A stretch of DNA of 34,406 bases, taken from Lysinibacillus fusiformis (lineage in GTDB: Bacteria; Bacillota; Bacilli; Bacillales_A; Planococcaceae). The position numbers and the translations under genes were made by a program. Below are positions 7,174 through 15,871 of the stretch, piece after piece (positions within the stretch are counted from its first letter, which is position 1; each line of letters begins with the position of its first letter). The stretch spans positions 1 through 34,406 of the forward strand of contig JASENG010000029.1 in NCBI GenBank assembly GCA_030027265.1, in the 5' to 3' direction. The notes beneath the pieces are model-generated. The model made no database searches. It was given only the letters and a program-made list of their open reading frames with translations, and had not been told where the DNA came from.

Positions 7174-7227
7174 TTAATAAAAACAGGCAAAGCAGCATAG
7201 ATCCAGATTATCTATTCTACTTTGCCT
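7174..7227 (-). terminator. Orphan intrinsic terminator upstream of the antiporter promoter
   Basis: Two-part stem: AGGCAAAG (7185-7192) with CTTTGCCT (7220-7227), and ATAGAT (7197-7202) with ATCTAT (7210-7215). On the minus strand it is followed by GTTTTTATT. The antiporter promoter lies downstream of it, so this is not an attenuator of that promoter. No gene precedes it on the minus strand; 7228-7330 holds nothing I recognise. It ends either a small RNA or a lost gene. Confidence 0.7.
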
Positions 7228-7378
7228 ATACACCTCATAATAGAAAATTATGCTATCAATATAGAGTGAAAACTTATCTGCTCTGGTTTCTCAAATCATT
7301 GACCACAATTATAGATGACATCTTTTCTTCGTGGTTTTTGGGAAATTGTGCTATATTCAAAGTGTCAGGAGTGAGTTG

Positions 7379-7798
7379 ATGAAAAAGTTTTTTACAATTA
7401 CCGCTAGTATTCTTATTTTACTCGGAGCAGCTGGCTATGCTGTGTGGCATTTTGGAACAGATATCGCTTCCGAAAAAATTATCGAAAAAGTGGAATCTAC
7501 TTTAGATGACGAAAATCTAGAAGAAGTAAAATCCTATATCGAAAATGATTCGAAGGTTCAAGAAATTGTAAGCGAGGCAGCAACTACAAATCCGGATACG
7601 CTCCCCTTCCAAACTAAGGAAGAAGCGACACGAGTGTTAATAAAAAAAGTGGGCGTTAGTCGTTTACTTGAAATTCAGGAACAAGCGCAAAACGGTTCAA
7701 TTAGTCAGGATGAAGTATTATCCGAGATTGAAGGTAAACTGTCTGAAGATGAACTTTCTGCTTTAAAGTATGTTTTATATAACGAATTATATAATTAA
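7379..7798 (+). CDS. Membrane-anchored acidic protein, unknown function
   Basis: 139 residues from ATG 7379 (AGGAG 8 nt upstream); the longer frame from GTG 7331 lacks a site. The N-terminus KKFFTITASILILLGAAGYA is a signal anchor or uncleaved signal peptide without a lipobox. The rest is helical and acidic (VESTLDDENLEEVKSYIEND) and ends in a repeat-like pair of helices (SQDEVLSEIEGKLSEDELSA). It is likely exposed outside the membrane. I do not recognise a family with an assigned role. It is monocistronic and divergent from the antiporter gene. A possible -10 (TATATT) lies about 25 nt before the start; no good -35 was found. Confidence 0.8.
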   Translation: MKKFFTITASILILLGAAGYAVWHFGTDIASEKIIEKVESTLDDENLEEVKSYIENDSKVQEIVSEAATTNPDTLPFQTKEEATRVLIKKVGVSRLLEIQEQAQNGSISQDEVLSEIEGKLSEDELSALKYVLYNELYN

Positions 7799-7903
7799 GT
7801 TAGCCATTTAAAATAGCAGAGAGTCAGAGATTTAATAAAGACCCCCAGCATCTCGATAGCATCAAAGGATATCTTTCCCGAGAATAGGTATTAACATTCA
7901 ACG

Positions 7904-7974
7904 TTATTGAACAATCCGGGCCCTTTAATATAAAATACTTTCCTTATTCCAGGAAAGCGTCCGATTGTTGAATA
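7904..7974 (-). repeat. Dispersed hairpin element, copy R7 (AAAGCG-type stem)
   Basis: Outer arms TTGAACAATCCGGGCCC and GTCCGATTGTTGAA; inner stem ACTTTCCTT / AGGAAAGCG. It lies between two plus-strand genes, yet has the same orientation as all the others. The remainder of 7799-8106 shows no gene. Confidence 0.85.
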
Positions 7975-8106
7975 ATCATAGTTCTTGATCTATAGATCTA
8001 TAAATTTATTTAAAGATATTTTGTTATATGTATTCTTCCCTACAATTTTGATAAAATAAATTTAATAAAACTCAATTATTTCTAGATACTATTTAAGGTG
8101 GGCAAA

Positions 8107-9003
8107 ATGAATATAATCCAACTCCAATACCTTATTGATGTAGCAGAGCTCGGTACTTTTACGGAAGCAGCAAAAAAGAATCTTATGACAGTTCCTGCTA
8201 TAAGTATATCCATTAGCCAACTGGAGGAAGAATTAGAGGTTTCACTTTTTACACGTTCCAGAAAAGGCGTATCTCCCACAAATGAAGGAAAAAAGGTCAT
8301 ACAGCATGCTATCTCAATTCTAAAAACTATAGATAAAATGAAAAACGATATAAGTATTTCCAGAAACACAAACCAGGGAAATATTTCAATTGCTACTATT
8401 CCTGGAATTGTTCCGAAAATTATAAATACTATGCTGGATTATCAAAAGAGGTACCCCTATATCAATGTGCAAATTGTGGAAGGTGATACTACTACGGTTT
8501 TAAATCATGTCAAAAATGGTGTTGCCGATATGGGATTTGTTACATTTTCTACAACCAATCAAGATCCGGCAATAAAATGGCAACCCATTATTAAAGATGA
8601 AGCAATATTGGTTGTTAGTAAAAGTTCAGCATTACGTTTTCAACAAAGTATCTCTAGTAATGAAATAAAAGAAGAAACAATTGTGTTATATAATGATCCT
8701 TATATAAAAATGATTGCTGAAAAATTCCTTCTAGATGACCTTTCATCAAATAAAGTCAGTTTAATCTCAAACAATGTTGATGCAATTTTCCAAATGGTTG
8801 TCAAAGCAAATGCCATAACGATTGCTACAGATTATATTGTTAACTTACTGCCCTCCCATATTAAAAGTGAAGTAATAACGATTTCCATCAATGAATACGC
8901 GATACAATCTAATAATTTCCTTTGGAGATTAACAAGAAACAATGAACAAGTTTCTACAATTCTTGAACAGTTTACAGAACATCTCTTATCACAATTAACC
9001 TGA
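8107..9003 (+). CDS. LysR-family transcriptional regulator
   Basis: 298 residues from ATG 8107 (AAGGTGG 6 nt upstream). N-terminal winged helix, residues 2-60: IIQLQYLIDVAELGTFTEAA, then VPAISISISQLEEELEVSLF and FTRSRKGVSPTNEG. The linker helix is followed by a periplasmic-binding-protein-like effector domain from about residue 88 to the end. The conserved AISxxISQLE recognition helix is intact. The yhgE-like gene follows on the same strand, separated by a terminator and a perfect palindrome, so regulation of that gene is the simplest inference. The effector is unknown. Confidence 0.93.
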   Translation: MNIIQLQYLIDVAELGTFTEAAKKNLMTVPAISISISQLEEELEVSLFTRSRKGVSPTNEGKKVIQHAISILKTIDKMKNDISISRNTNQGNISIATIPGIVPKIINTMLDYQKRYPYINVQIVEGDTTTVLNHVKNGVADMGFVTFSTTNQDPAIKWQPIIKDEAILVVSKSSALRFQQSISSNEIKEETIVLYNDPYIKMIAEKFLLDDLSSNKVSLISNNVDAIFQMVVKANAITIATDYIVNLLPSHIKSEVITISINEYAIQSNNFLWRLTRNNEQVSTILEQFTEHLLSQLT

Positions 9004-9036
9004 CCGCCGAACCTGTAACTGCATACAAAATAGGTT

Positions 9037-9066
9037 GAGACCTTGCCAAATCGGTAAGGTCTCTTT
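9037..9066 (+). terminator. Intrinsic terminator of the lysR gene
   Basis: Stem GAGACCTTGCC / GGTAAGGTCTC (one wobble pair), loop AAATC, then TTTG. It begins 34 nt after the stop. Confidence 0.8.
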
Positions 9067-9092
9067 GTCATCAAGAAATCAGTTTGCATTAT

Positions 9093-9111
9093 ACTTAAAT
9101 ATAATTTAAGT
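9093..9111. promoter_or_regulatory. Perfect palindrome upstream of yhgE-like gene, candidate LysR site
   Basis: ACTTAAATATAATTTAAGT is a perfect dyad (8-bp arms, 3-bp centre). It lies 114 nt before the next start codon and fits the T-N11-A pattern of LysR-type boxes. A less regular AT-rich half-site (TTTATTTAAATTTACC) follows at about 9120. Assignment to the upstream regulator is an inference. Confidence 0.5.
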
Positions 9112-9224
9112 TAGATTAACTTTATTTAAATTTACCTTTAGTACAACTGCTGATAAAATATGTTTCATCATGCTAAATGATTTCTTTTAGATATAAAGAT
9201 AACATTACTTCAGGAGGTTACTTA

Positions 9225-11426
9225 ATGCTAAAACAAGAGTGGAAAAATATATATAAAAATCCCTTTTTAATAGTAGTTTTATTGGCTATCATACTAGTTC
9301 CAATGTTATATTCCTTAGTCTTTTTATCAGCATTTTGGGACCCGTATTCTAAAACCGATCATCTACCTATCGCGGTAATTAATAACGACAAGGGTGCTGA
9401 ACTAGATGGCAAAACGTTAAATATCGGGAATGATTTTGTTAATGGATTAAAAGACAATGACAAATTCGATTGGAAATTTACAAACAAGGAAAAAGCTATG
9501 GAAGGGCTAGATAATGAAGACTATTACATGGTAATAGAAATTCCAGGTAATTTCTCAGAAAATGCTTCGACATTACTTGATGAAAATCCGCAAAAGATGA
9601 AACTGAATTATTATACAAACCCTGGAAAAAATTACTCAGGCTCTCAAATTAGTGCTAGTGCAATCAAAGAAATAAACACTAGTATTTCAAAGGAAGTCAC
9701 GGAGCAGTATGCGGATACAGTATTTAAAAGTTTTAAAGAAGTCGGCAATGGTATGCAGGATGCAAGTGACGGCGCCAAAAAGGTAAACGATGGTGTCAAT
9801 CAGCTTGCAAACGGAACAACGACATTAAACGAAAATTTAAAGAAATTAACAGAAAGTACATTAGATTTCAAAAATGGAACAGCCACACTGCAATCCGGTG
9901 CTGTAGAGGTTTCCAACGGAATTACTCACTCCAGTGATGGAGCAAACGAGTTAAACACTGGAATCACAACAGTATTGGAGGGAGCTAATTCATTAAAAAC
10001 AGGATCCGGTGACCTTCATACTGGACTACAAGGTTTATCGGAAGCCGGCAAAGAACTAGAGGATGGGTTCAATCAATTATCAAATGGAAATAATCAATTG
10101 GCTAACGGGTTAAAAGAATCAGTTGATGGAACGATGGAACTTCAAAACTATATCGTACAATATACGAATAACATATCCTCTGTAAATAGCTCTATACAAA
10201 ACATAACTAATGAAATCTCTGCTTTAAGCAAAACTGAATCTCCCACACAGGAAGATTTACAGAAAGTGCTTGTTCAACTTCAAACAATTGCACAATCAAT
10301 GGACCAACTAAATCAAGGTGGCCAACAGATTAATAACAGTTATTCTCAACTTGCAGATGGACAAAATAAATTATATACAGCCTCAAATAACATTATAAAT
10401 GGTCAGAATGAATTCAATTCTAATTTCACCTTATTTAATAGTAAACTTGGGGAAGCTGAAGTTGGATCACAAAATCTGGCACAAGGAAGTAATGCTTTAG
10501 TTAATGGCATTAAAAAGGTAAGCGATGGAAGTTCTGCATTAGCTGCAGGTCTAGAACAATTAGACTCAGGCGGCCAACAACTCGTTCATGGTGTTCAACA
10601 ATTAAGCAACGGTTCCGAACAGCTATATAACGGTTCCGAAAAGTTGGCCACTGGATCCGATAAATTAGTAACGGGATCAAACGAACTTTCAGATGGAACA
10701 AGCGAGCTTGAACACTCATTACAAGATGGTGCGAATGAAATTAATGATATGAATGCAAACGAAAAAACAAATAGTATGTTTGCAAGCCCTGTTGATCTTG
10801 TTGCCCATCAATTAAATGATGTAGAAGAATATGGAGAAGGCTTGACTCCATATATATTAGCTATTGGACTTTTATCAGGAGGATTGATGTTTACAACATC
10901 CTATCCGATGAGAACAACCATAGCAAATCCGACTTCCGGTGTTTCTTATTTCATCAGTAAATATAGTGTATTATTAATAGTCGGTGCTTCTCAGGCAATC
11001 CTTGCTGTTACAATCTTGATACATGGATTAGGTTTGAAAGTACAAAGTGAATTACCTTTTTATCTATTTACTATTTTTACAAGTTTGACCCTTTTTGCCA
11101 TCATCCAATTATTGACGGTAACTCTGGACAAAGCTGGACAATATTTTGTTTTCATTTTATTGTTGCTAACAATTGGAGGCAGTGCCGGAACTTTTCCAAA
11201 GGTCTTGACACCAGCATTCTTCCAAGATATAAATCCTTATTTACCATTAACTTATGCAATAAAAGGGTTCAGAGAGTTAATGTCAAATACAATTGACTAT
11301 GGGTATGTACTCCATCAAGCAATAATTCTAGGTGTAATTGGTATTGTATGTATCATACTAACTAATTTGTACTTAACTTTTACTGTAAAAAAACAATTGA
11401 AAACAAACAAAGAAATTATCAATTAA
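9225..11426 (+). CDS. YhgE/Pip-domain membrane protein
   Basis: 733 residues from ATG 9225, with CAGGAGG 7 nt upstream; the longer frame from 9177 has no site. One N-terminal membrane helix (about 13-35), an extracellular region with PIAVINNDKGA (typical Pip/EsaA start), then from about residue 175 to 520 a long series of degenerate heptad-like units of the form L-x-x-G-x-x-x-L (SDGAKKVNDGVNQLANGTTT and many more), and five or six C-terminal membrane helices (about 545-720) as in ABC-2-like permeases. The family includes the lactococcal phage receptor Pip, B. subtilis YueB (SPP1 receptor) and EsaA of type VII secretion. No WXG or ESX genes lie nearby, so this is the stand-alone YhgE type. Confidence 0.92.
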   Translation: MLKQEWKNIYKNPFLIVVLLAIILVPMLYSLVFLSAFWDPYSKTDHLPIAVINNDKGAELDGKTLNIGNDFVNGLKDNDKFDWKFTNKEKAMEGLDNEDYYMVIEIPGNFSENASTLLDENPQKMKLNYYTNPGKNYSGSQISASAIKEINTSISKEVTEQYADTVFKSFKEVGNGMQDASDGAKKVNDGVNQLANGTTTLNENLKKLTESTLDFKNGTATLQSGAVEVSNGITHSSDGANELNTGITTVLEGANSLKTGSGDLHTGLQGLSEAGKELEDGFNQLSNGNNQLANGLKESVDGTMELQNYIVQYTNNISSVNSSIQNITNEISALSKTESPTQEDLQKVLVQLQTIAQSMDQLNQGGQQINNSYSQLADGQNKLYTASNNIINGQNEFNSNFTLFNSKLGEAEVGSQNLAQGSNALVNGIKKVSDGSSALAAGLEQLDSGGQQLVHGVQQLSNGSEQLYNGSEKLATGSDKLVTGSNELSDGTSELEHSLQDGANEINDMNANEKTNSMFASPVDLVAHQLNDVEEYGEGLTPYILAIGLLSGGLMFTTSYPMRTTIANPTSGVSYFISKYSVLLIVGASQAILAVTILIHGLGLKVQSELPFYLFTIFTSLTLFAIIQLLTVTLDKAGQYFVFILLLLTIGGSAGTFPKVLTPAFFQDINPYLPLTYAIKGFRELMSNTIDYGYVLHQAIILGVIGIVCIILTNLYLTFTVKKQLKTNKEIIN

Positions 11427-11440
11427 ATATAAACTAATAA

Positions 11441-11486
11441 AAAAGAGGAATTGCTGCATTAAAAGCAGCAAATTCCTCTTTTTTTA
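11441..11486 (+). terminator. Strong intrinsic terminator of the yhgE-like gene
   Basis: Stem AAAGAGGAATTGCTGC / GCAGCAAATTCCTCTTT with one bulged A, followed by TTTTTTTATTT; probably also works on the minus strand. It starts 14 nt after the stop. Confidence 0.93.
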
Positions 11487-11623
11487 TTTAACCCTTGCTC
11501 TGGTTTGGTTGAAGTTTTTTAAATGATAAGCAAATAGAAGCCTGCTACAATTGGAATCTAAACAGTCCTGCAGCAGGCATATTATCATATATTGCGTGTT
11601 CCCTTACTGGAATAAAGGAAAAG

Positions 11624-11660
11624 TAGTACCTCACTGAATTCGAGCGAGGGATTTTTATTT
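11624..11660 (+). terminator. Possible second terminator between convergent genes
   Basis: CCTCACT / AGCGAGG (one wobble pair), loop GAATTCG, then GATTTTTATTT on the plus strand. Another hairpin, GCCTGCT / AGCAGGC at 11540-11578, lies in the same convergent gap and could end the minus-strand SDR gene. Confidence 0.45.
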
Positions 11661-11677
11661 GACTCACACTTAAAAGT

Positions 11678-12571
11678 TTACAGGTCGATCGGCTCGCCAC
11701 CTGTCACTCCATAAATCTGGCCAACGATATAACTTCCTTCATCGGAGGCTAGTAAAACATACACAGGTGCAAGCTCTACTGGCTGTCCCGGACGGCCTAG
11801 AGGACTGTTTTGGCCAAACTCTGGGATTTTTCCTTCCAATTGTCCATTATCTAACTGCAACGGTGTCCAGATTGGTCCTGGTGCTACACCATTGACACGT
11901 ACCCCCTTAGACGCAAAGTATGAGGAAAGGTTTATCATAAAGTTGCTTATAGCACTTTTTGTAGCCGCATAATCCATTAAAGATGTAGATGGATTAAAAG
12001 ATTGAACAGATGTGGTCGTAATGATTGCACTTCCTGGTTCCAGATGCTCTTCGGCAGCTTTTACGGTCTCAAACATGCTGATGATGTTTACCTTGAAGGT
12101 ATCTTGCACTTGTTCAATTGATAGATCACTTAGACTTGGTTGTGCGATTTGTTGCGCAGCATTCAATACTAGCGTGTCCAATCCGCCAAAAGCTTCCACA
12201 GTTTTTGTAACAATCTCTGTGGCCGCGCCATCTTCCCGCAAGTCATATGGTAGCAGTAATGCTTTTCTACCTGCTTTTTCAATTAATTCTTTGACCTCGT
12301 TCGCATCTTCTTCTTCACCAGGGAAAAATTGGATAGCCACATTTGCACCTTCACGCGCATAGGCAATGGCGGCGGCACGGCCAATTCCCGAATCTCCACC
12401 GGTAATCAAGGCATTGCGCCCTTCCAGGCGATTGTATCCTTTATATGATTCCTCACCGCAGTCAGGTTTAGGATTCATTTTACTCTGTAGCGCTGGAGTG
12501 TTCTGCTCTTGATCCGGAAATTTTTCATTATAATATTTCTTGCGGGGATCTGTTAGATGTGGGTTTTTCAT
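11678..12571 (-). CDS. SDR-family oxidoreductase (general stress type, YhdF/YdaD-like)
   Basis: 297 residues from the second ATG (12571, MKNPHLTDPRKKYY) because AGGAG lies 9 nt upstream; the first ATG abuts that site. An N-terminal extension with PDCGEESYKGYNRLEGR precedes the Rossmann domain, as in the YhdF/YhxC/YdaD/YghA subfamily. NAD(P) motif TGGDSGIG at 57-64, NAA near 137, catalytic Ser188, Tyr201 and Lys205 (YAATK). These enzymes reduce or oxidise small carbonyl or alcohol substrates; the physiological substrate is unknown. The sigma-B-like promoter upstream agrees with the general-stress membership of Bacillus relatives. Confidence 0.95.
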   Translation of the reverse strand: MKNPHLTDPRKKYYNEKFPDQEQNTPALQSKMNPKPDCGEESYKGYNRLEGRNALITGGDSGIGRAAAIAYAREGANVAIQFFPGEEEDANEVKELIEKAGRKALLLPYDLREDGAATEIVTKTVEAFGGLDTLVLNAAQQIAQPSLSDLSIEQVQDTFKVNIISMFETVKAAEEHLEPGSAIITTTSVQSFNPSTSLMDYAATKSAISNFMINLSSYFASKGVRVNGVAPGPIWTPLQLDNGQLEGKIPEFGQNSPLGRPGQPVELAPVYVLLASDEGSYIVGQIYGVTGGEPIDL

Positions 12572-12672
12572 CAAAATCATCTCCTATCTTGTTTAAAAGC
12601 AAGGAATAAAAAGTTCAGAAAGGCTTTTAACACAATTTTCAACCTTTCATAAACTAATCTTTGATACATTTT

Positions 12673-12697
12673 TTACCCTATAATCACTACTTTAAAC
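12673..12697 (-). promoter_or_regulatory. Sigma-B-like promoter of the SDR gene
   Basis: Minus strand GTTTAA (12697-12692), 13-bp spacer, GGGTAA (12678-12673), against the sigma-B consensus GTTTAA-N12-14-GGGTAT. It leaves a leader of about 95 nt. Confidence 0.7.
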
Positions 12698-12757
12698 AGT
12701 TTCATCTTTAGCCTTGCCAAACAATAAAGATATCTCTAAGAAGGACTTATTCCGAAA

Positions 12758-12789
12758 ATCCTGCTATTTAATGAAAAAAGCGCTTTCCA
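12758..12789 (-). repeat. Half copy of the dispersed hairpin element (R8)
   Basis: Only the left half is recognisable: CCTGCTATTTAATGAAAAA followed by AGCGCTTTCC. The right half is replaced by unrelated sequence. It lies between the two divergent sigma-B-like promoters. Confidence 0.4.
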
Positions 12790-12925
12790 TACGAAGGATT
12801 GACTCCGAAAGGCTACTCATTTTCAACCTCTTTCCATTTTTTCTAATATCTATTGCAATTTCCCAGAAACACTAGCGCCACTAGCATTTTCCTAAAAATT
12901 TTCAGCCGCTATGCAAGCTATCGCT

Positions 12926-12951
12926 GTTTAGCTTTTCTTGTTCACGGGAAT
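12926..12951 (+). promoter_or_regulatory. Sigma-B-like promoter of the phospholipase-D-like gene
   Basis: GTTTAG (12926-12931), 14-bp spacer, GGGAAT (12946-12951), 30 nt before the ATG at 12982. It matches the sigma-B consensus except for two positions. Confidence 0.6.
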
Positions 12952-12981
12952 TAAAAGCACAAGAGTATTGGAGGAATTTCA

Positions 12982-14445
12982 ATGAAGAAAGTTCAGGAGA
13001 AATGGCACAGCTGGAGTCACAGGAATAAAGTAATAAGCGCTCTTTTACTTCTTTTGATTTTGCTATATATAGGAGAAATGTTGTGGCATACATATAAACC
13101 GTTGCCGAAAGACGTTTCCTATGAGGGAGACTTGCACAGAACAGACAATATTGAAATGCTAACCGATTTAACTTATGCGCAAGACCAGAAAGGAACCAAT
13201 CGGAAACATGAGAACCGTATATTTGATGAAGTCTATAAATTGATTGATGAAGCCGAACAGTTTGTGGTGGTGGATTTCTTTTTGATGGATGGGTATTTTG
13301 ATGAAAAAGAAGATTTCCCGCCAATTGCGAATACCCTCTCTGACAAGCTTGCCGAGAAAAAGAAAAACAATCCCGATATGCCGGTTATTTTTATCACCGA
13401 CCCGCTCAATAAAGGCTATGGCTCCTATGAAACCCCGTGGTTCAAGAAGATGCGTGAAGCCGGTGTAGAAATTGTGTACACCGACTTAGAGCAGCTGCGG
13501 GATTCTACGCCGATTTACTCAGGCTTATACCGATTAATTTTTCAATGGTTCGACCACGATGACAAGGGATGGATTGCCAACGCCATGTCTAGCAAAGCGC
13601 CAAAAATGACCGTATCTTCCTATTTGGAACTGCTCAACGTGAAAGCCAACCACCGCAAAGCGGCAGTTTCGGAAAAGGAAGCAATTATCACATCATCAAA
13701 CCCGCATGATGCAAGTGGCTACCACGGAAATCTTGGTTTGAAAGTAACGGGGCCCGTCATAAACGATATTCTGGAGGCGGAAGAGGCGGTGTCGCTCATG
13801 TCGGATGGTCCGAAACTGCCGCGGGCTGATATGCCCCAGCAGGATGACGGCCAGTATGCAGTACAATATTTGACCGAGAAAAAAATTTTGGACGCCTTGC
13901 TTGAAGATCTAGCAGCGACAAAAGCAGGAGATAAAATTTGGATTGGCATGTACTTTATTGCCCAGCGCGACATTGTCAACACCTTAACAGATGCAGCAAA
14001 CCGTGGCGTGCAGGTAAATATGATTCTAGACCCAAATGAAAACTCATTCGGCCAGGAAAAGTCCGGTCTGCCAAATCGACCGGTTGTGAACGAGCTGCTT
14101 GAGGATACAAATGAACAAATCACCATTCGCTGGTACAACACCGTAGTCGGTCAATACCATACAAAAGCCATCTGGATTAAAACAGCGGAACAAACTATCA
14201 TTTCAAGCGGTTCTGCCAACTATACGGAACGAACATTAGAGAATTACAACCTGGAAAATAACCTACGCATCCTCGCTCCAAATGATAGTGCGCTCGCCTT
14301 GGATATGGAACGCTATTTTGAACGGCTTTGGAAGAATGAAGATGCCCTCTACACTCTTGATGTGGAAGAATATCAGGATACCCTCTCCTGGTGGCAGCGC
14401 TGGATTTACACAGCTCAAAAAGCAGCCAAGGTAACCACTTATTAA
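12982..14445 (+). CDS. Membrane-anchored phospholipase D-like protein
   Basis: 487 residues; ATG with GGAGG 8 nt upstream. One N-terminal membrane helix (about 17-32), then two PLD half-domains. First motif at 224-231: His224-x-Lys226 followed by Glu231 where most PLD enzymes have Asp, then TSSN instead of GSxN. Second at 393-411: His393-x-Lys395 with Lys400 at the Asp position, then SGSANYTERTLENYN. The His and Lys needed for phosphodiester transfer are kept in both halves. The PLD superfamily includes cardiolipin synthases, phospholipases and nucleases; the membrane anchor and two-motif layout favour a lipid substrate. The sigma-B-like promoter and the divergent stress SDR suggest a stress role. 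Confidence 0.9.
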   Translation: MKKVQEKWHSWSHRNKVISALLLLLILLYIGEMLWHTYKPLPKDVSYEGDLHRTDNIEMLTDLTYAQDQKGTNRKHENRIFDEVYKLIDEAEQFVVVDFFLMDGYFDEKEDFPPIANTLSDKLAEKKKNNPDMPVIFITDPLNKGYGSYETPWFKKMREAGVEIVYTDLEQLRDSTPIYSGLYRLIFQWFDHDDKGWIANAMSSKAPKMTVSSYLELLNVKANHRKAAVSEKEAIITSSNPHDASGYHGNLGLKVTGPVINDILEAEEAVSLMSDGPKLPRADMPQQDDGQYAVQYLTEKKILDALLEDLAATKAGDKIWIGMYFIAQRDIVNTLTDAANRGVQVNMILDPNENSFGQEKSGLPNRPVVNELLEDTNEQITIRWYNTVVGQYHTKAIWIKTAEQTIISSGSANYTERTLENYNLENNLRILAPNDSALALDMERYFERLWKNEDALYTLDVEEYQDTLSWWQRWIYTAQKAAKVTTY

Positions 14446-14448
14446 CCT

Positions 14449-14491
14449 AAAAAAGGCGATGCTTCCTAGCTAATGGGGCATCACCTTTTTG
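14449..14491 (+). terminator. Intrinsic terminator of the phospholipase-D-like gene
   Basis: AAAAAGGCGATGC / GCATCACCTTTTT with one mismatch, followed by G and TTT. It starts 4 nt after the stop. Confidence 0.88.
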
Positions 14492-14553
14492 TTTAGGTCT
14501 ACTTTTCGGTTTAACTAAAGATGACTCCCTAAACACTCTCCTCCAAACGCTCC

Positions 14554-14625
14554 TTCCACGATTTTATCCCTAAAATGAAAAAATAGACGCATTCCTTTTT
14601 TAAGAACTGCGCCTGATTACTGAAT
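14554..14625 (-). repeat. Dispersed hairpin element, copy R9
   Basis: Left arm TTCCACGATTTTATCCC, TAAAATGAAAAAA, inner stem GACGCATTCCTT / AAGAACTGCGCC, right arm TGATTACTGAA. Ends 2 nt from the stop of the small membrane gene at 14628. Confidence 0.8.
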
Positions 14626-14627
14626 AC

Positions 14628-14834
14628 CTATCCAAAATTTCTATCCAAAAACAAAAGAATATAGCTACCTGCACAAAAAAATAACGCAATTCGAGTTATG
14701 ATATAAATTGAAAATTCAAATGAGGTTAATTTTCTTTCTCTCTTAATTTTTTTAAAGTGTCTATAATAATAGACAGCACAGATGAGAAGGATTACTGCTG
14801 ATATTTGAAAGATGTTTTCCAACAGGCTAACCAA
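14628..14834 (-). CDS. Small two-helix membrane protein, unknown
   Basis: 68 residues with membrane segments at about 5-23 (ENIFQISAVILLICAVYYY) and 44-63 (IITRIALFFCAGSYILLFL), separated by a basic loop (RHFKKIKRERKL). The start is TTG at 14834, 10 nt after GAGGAG. An ATG directly after GGAG is out of frame because of a run of eight T; a run of seven would put that ATG in frame, so the annotated start may be affected by slippage. Family unknown. Confidence 0.6.
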   Translation of the reverse strand: MVSLLENIFQISAVILLICAVYYYRHFKKIKRERKLTSFEFSIYIITRIALFFCAGSYILLFLDRNFG

Positions 14835-14963
14835 AAAAAATCATCTCCTCACATAATGACTACATTTTTTATATTAAAACTATTAGTATCTACTTCAACA
14901 AAAAAGACACTTCTCCTTTTAAACATTTACATTGAAACGGAAACAAAACTCATGTATATGTCC

Positions 14964-15030
14964 TCCACAATCTGTGCCTATTACTGAAGAAGGCACAAAT
15001 CCTTTTCAAGCATCTCGCCAGATTGTGGAA
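14964..15030 (-). repeat. Dispersed hairpin element, copy R10
   Basis: Outer arms TCCACAATCTG and CAGATTGTGGA are perfect complements although both differ from the family consensus, a clear compensatory pair. Inner arm GGCACAAAT is less well matched. It lies 100 nt past the stop of the membrane gene at 15131. Confidence 0.85.
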
Positions 15031-15130
15031 AATTGATAAACACGAAAGCTACAAAATTCCTCTGTTACTTTTTTGAAAGCCCCATAAAATCAGTAAGAAT
15101 AAGAAACTAACCGAATCGATATTCAATGGC

Positions 15131-15775
15131 TTAGAGAAAAGGACGGTATACCAGAGAATAGCCTATTAAAGTTGTAACGACAATGGTTGCTATATAAACC
15201 AACTTATTATTTGCTTTTTGATAGAACCAATAGCCCAAAATCATTAAACTTAGGGCGTCAAAAATGACTTGGAACAAAAACGTATGGTTTCTATATAAAT
15301 AGAAACTAACACCAATTGTTTCCGCAGCTAACCCGCTTACCGGCAATGCATATAAAAAGTTACTCAGCTTGTTCTCTTTGTTCCAAAAGTAAAGTACATA
15401 ACTAATAGCACTACATACTAAGGCAAAGATATTAAACATAATAAGCAAATTCCATTGGAATCCCTCATTATCAAACATTGTATTAAAAAAGCCGAATAAA
15501 TATTTCAAAAGATAAAAACTAAAATTCATGCAAAATAGGTATACTAAAACGTTAATAGCAGCATTTATATTTGAAGAACTAAAATAGATAATCAAAGTTA
15601 CTGTCAACATCCAAAAACCAAATAGAGTGGCTATTGAGCTGAAACCCCATAAATCATCATTTGGAAAAAAGTCCGATAATCTGGTTAGTATGCCTGCTCC
15701 TAACCCTAACCCGACAAAGAGTAGGTAGGACTTCAATTGGATTTTGTTTTTTTGGGACTGTACTGCCACTGTCAT
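15131..15775 (-). CDS. Multi-pass membrane protein (tentatively DUF6518-like)
   Basis: 214 residues, six or seven hydrophobic segments from about residue 15 to the end. Recognisable conserved-looking stretches are GLGLGAGILTRLSDFFPNDD and WGFSSIATLFGFWMLTVTLI in the first third and SNINAAINVLVYLFCMNFSF after them. Homologous-looking proteins occur in many Bacillus genomes without a known role; the DUF6518 label is from memory. A GGAGAG-type site precedes the ATG. It is monocistronic. No catalytic motif is visible. Confidence 0.8.
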   Translation of the reverse strand: MTVAVQSQKNKIQLKSYLLFVGLGLGAGILTRLSDFFPNDDLWGFSSIATLFGFWMLTVTLIIYFSSSNINAAINVLVYLFCMNFSFYLLKYLFGFFNTMFDNEGFQWNLLIMFNIFALVCSAISYVLYFWNKENKLSNFLYALPVSGLAAETIGVSFYLYRNHTFLFQVIFDALSLMILGYWFYQKANNKLVYIATIVVTTLIGYSLVYRPFL

Positions 15776-15871
15776 TTAAACTCTCCTTCGTATTGCCTTC
15801 GGTTTAATTGCAATTTTTACAATACATCCCCAATAATACCATAAATATACATTTCCTATTTTAAAAATTTT

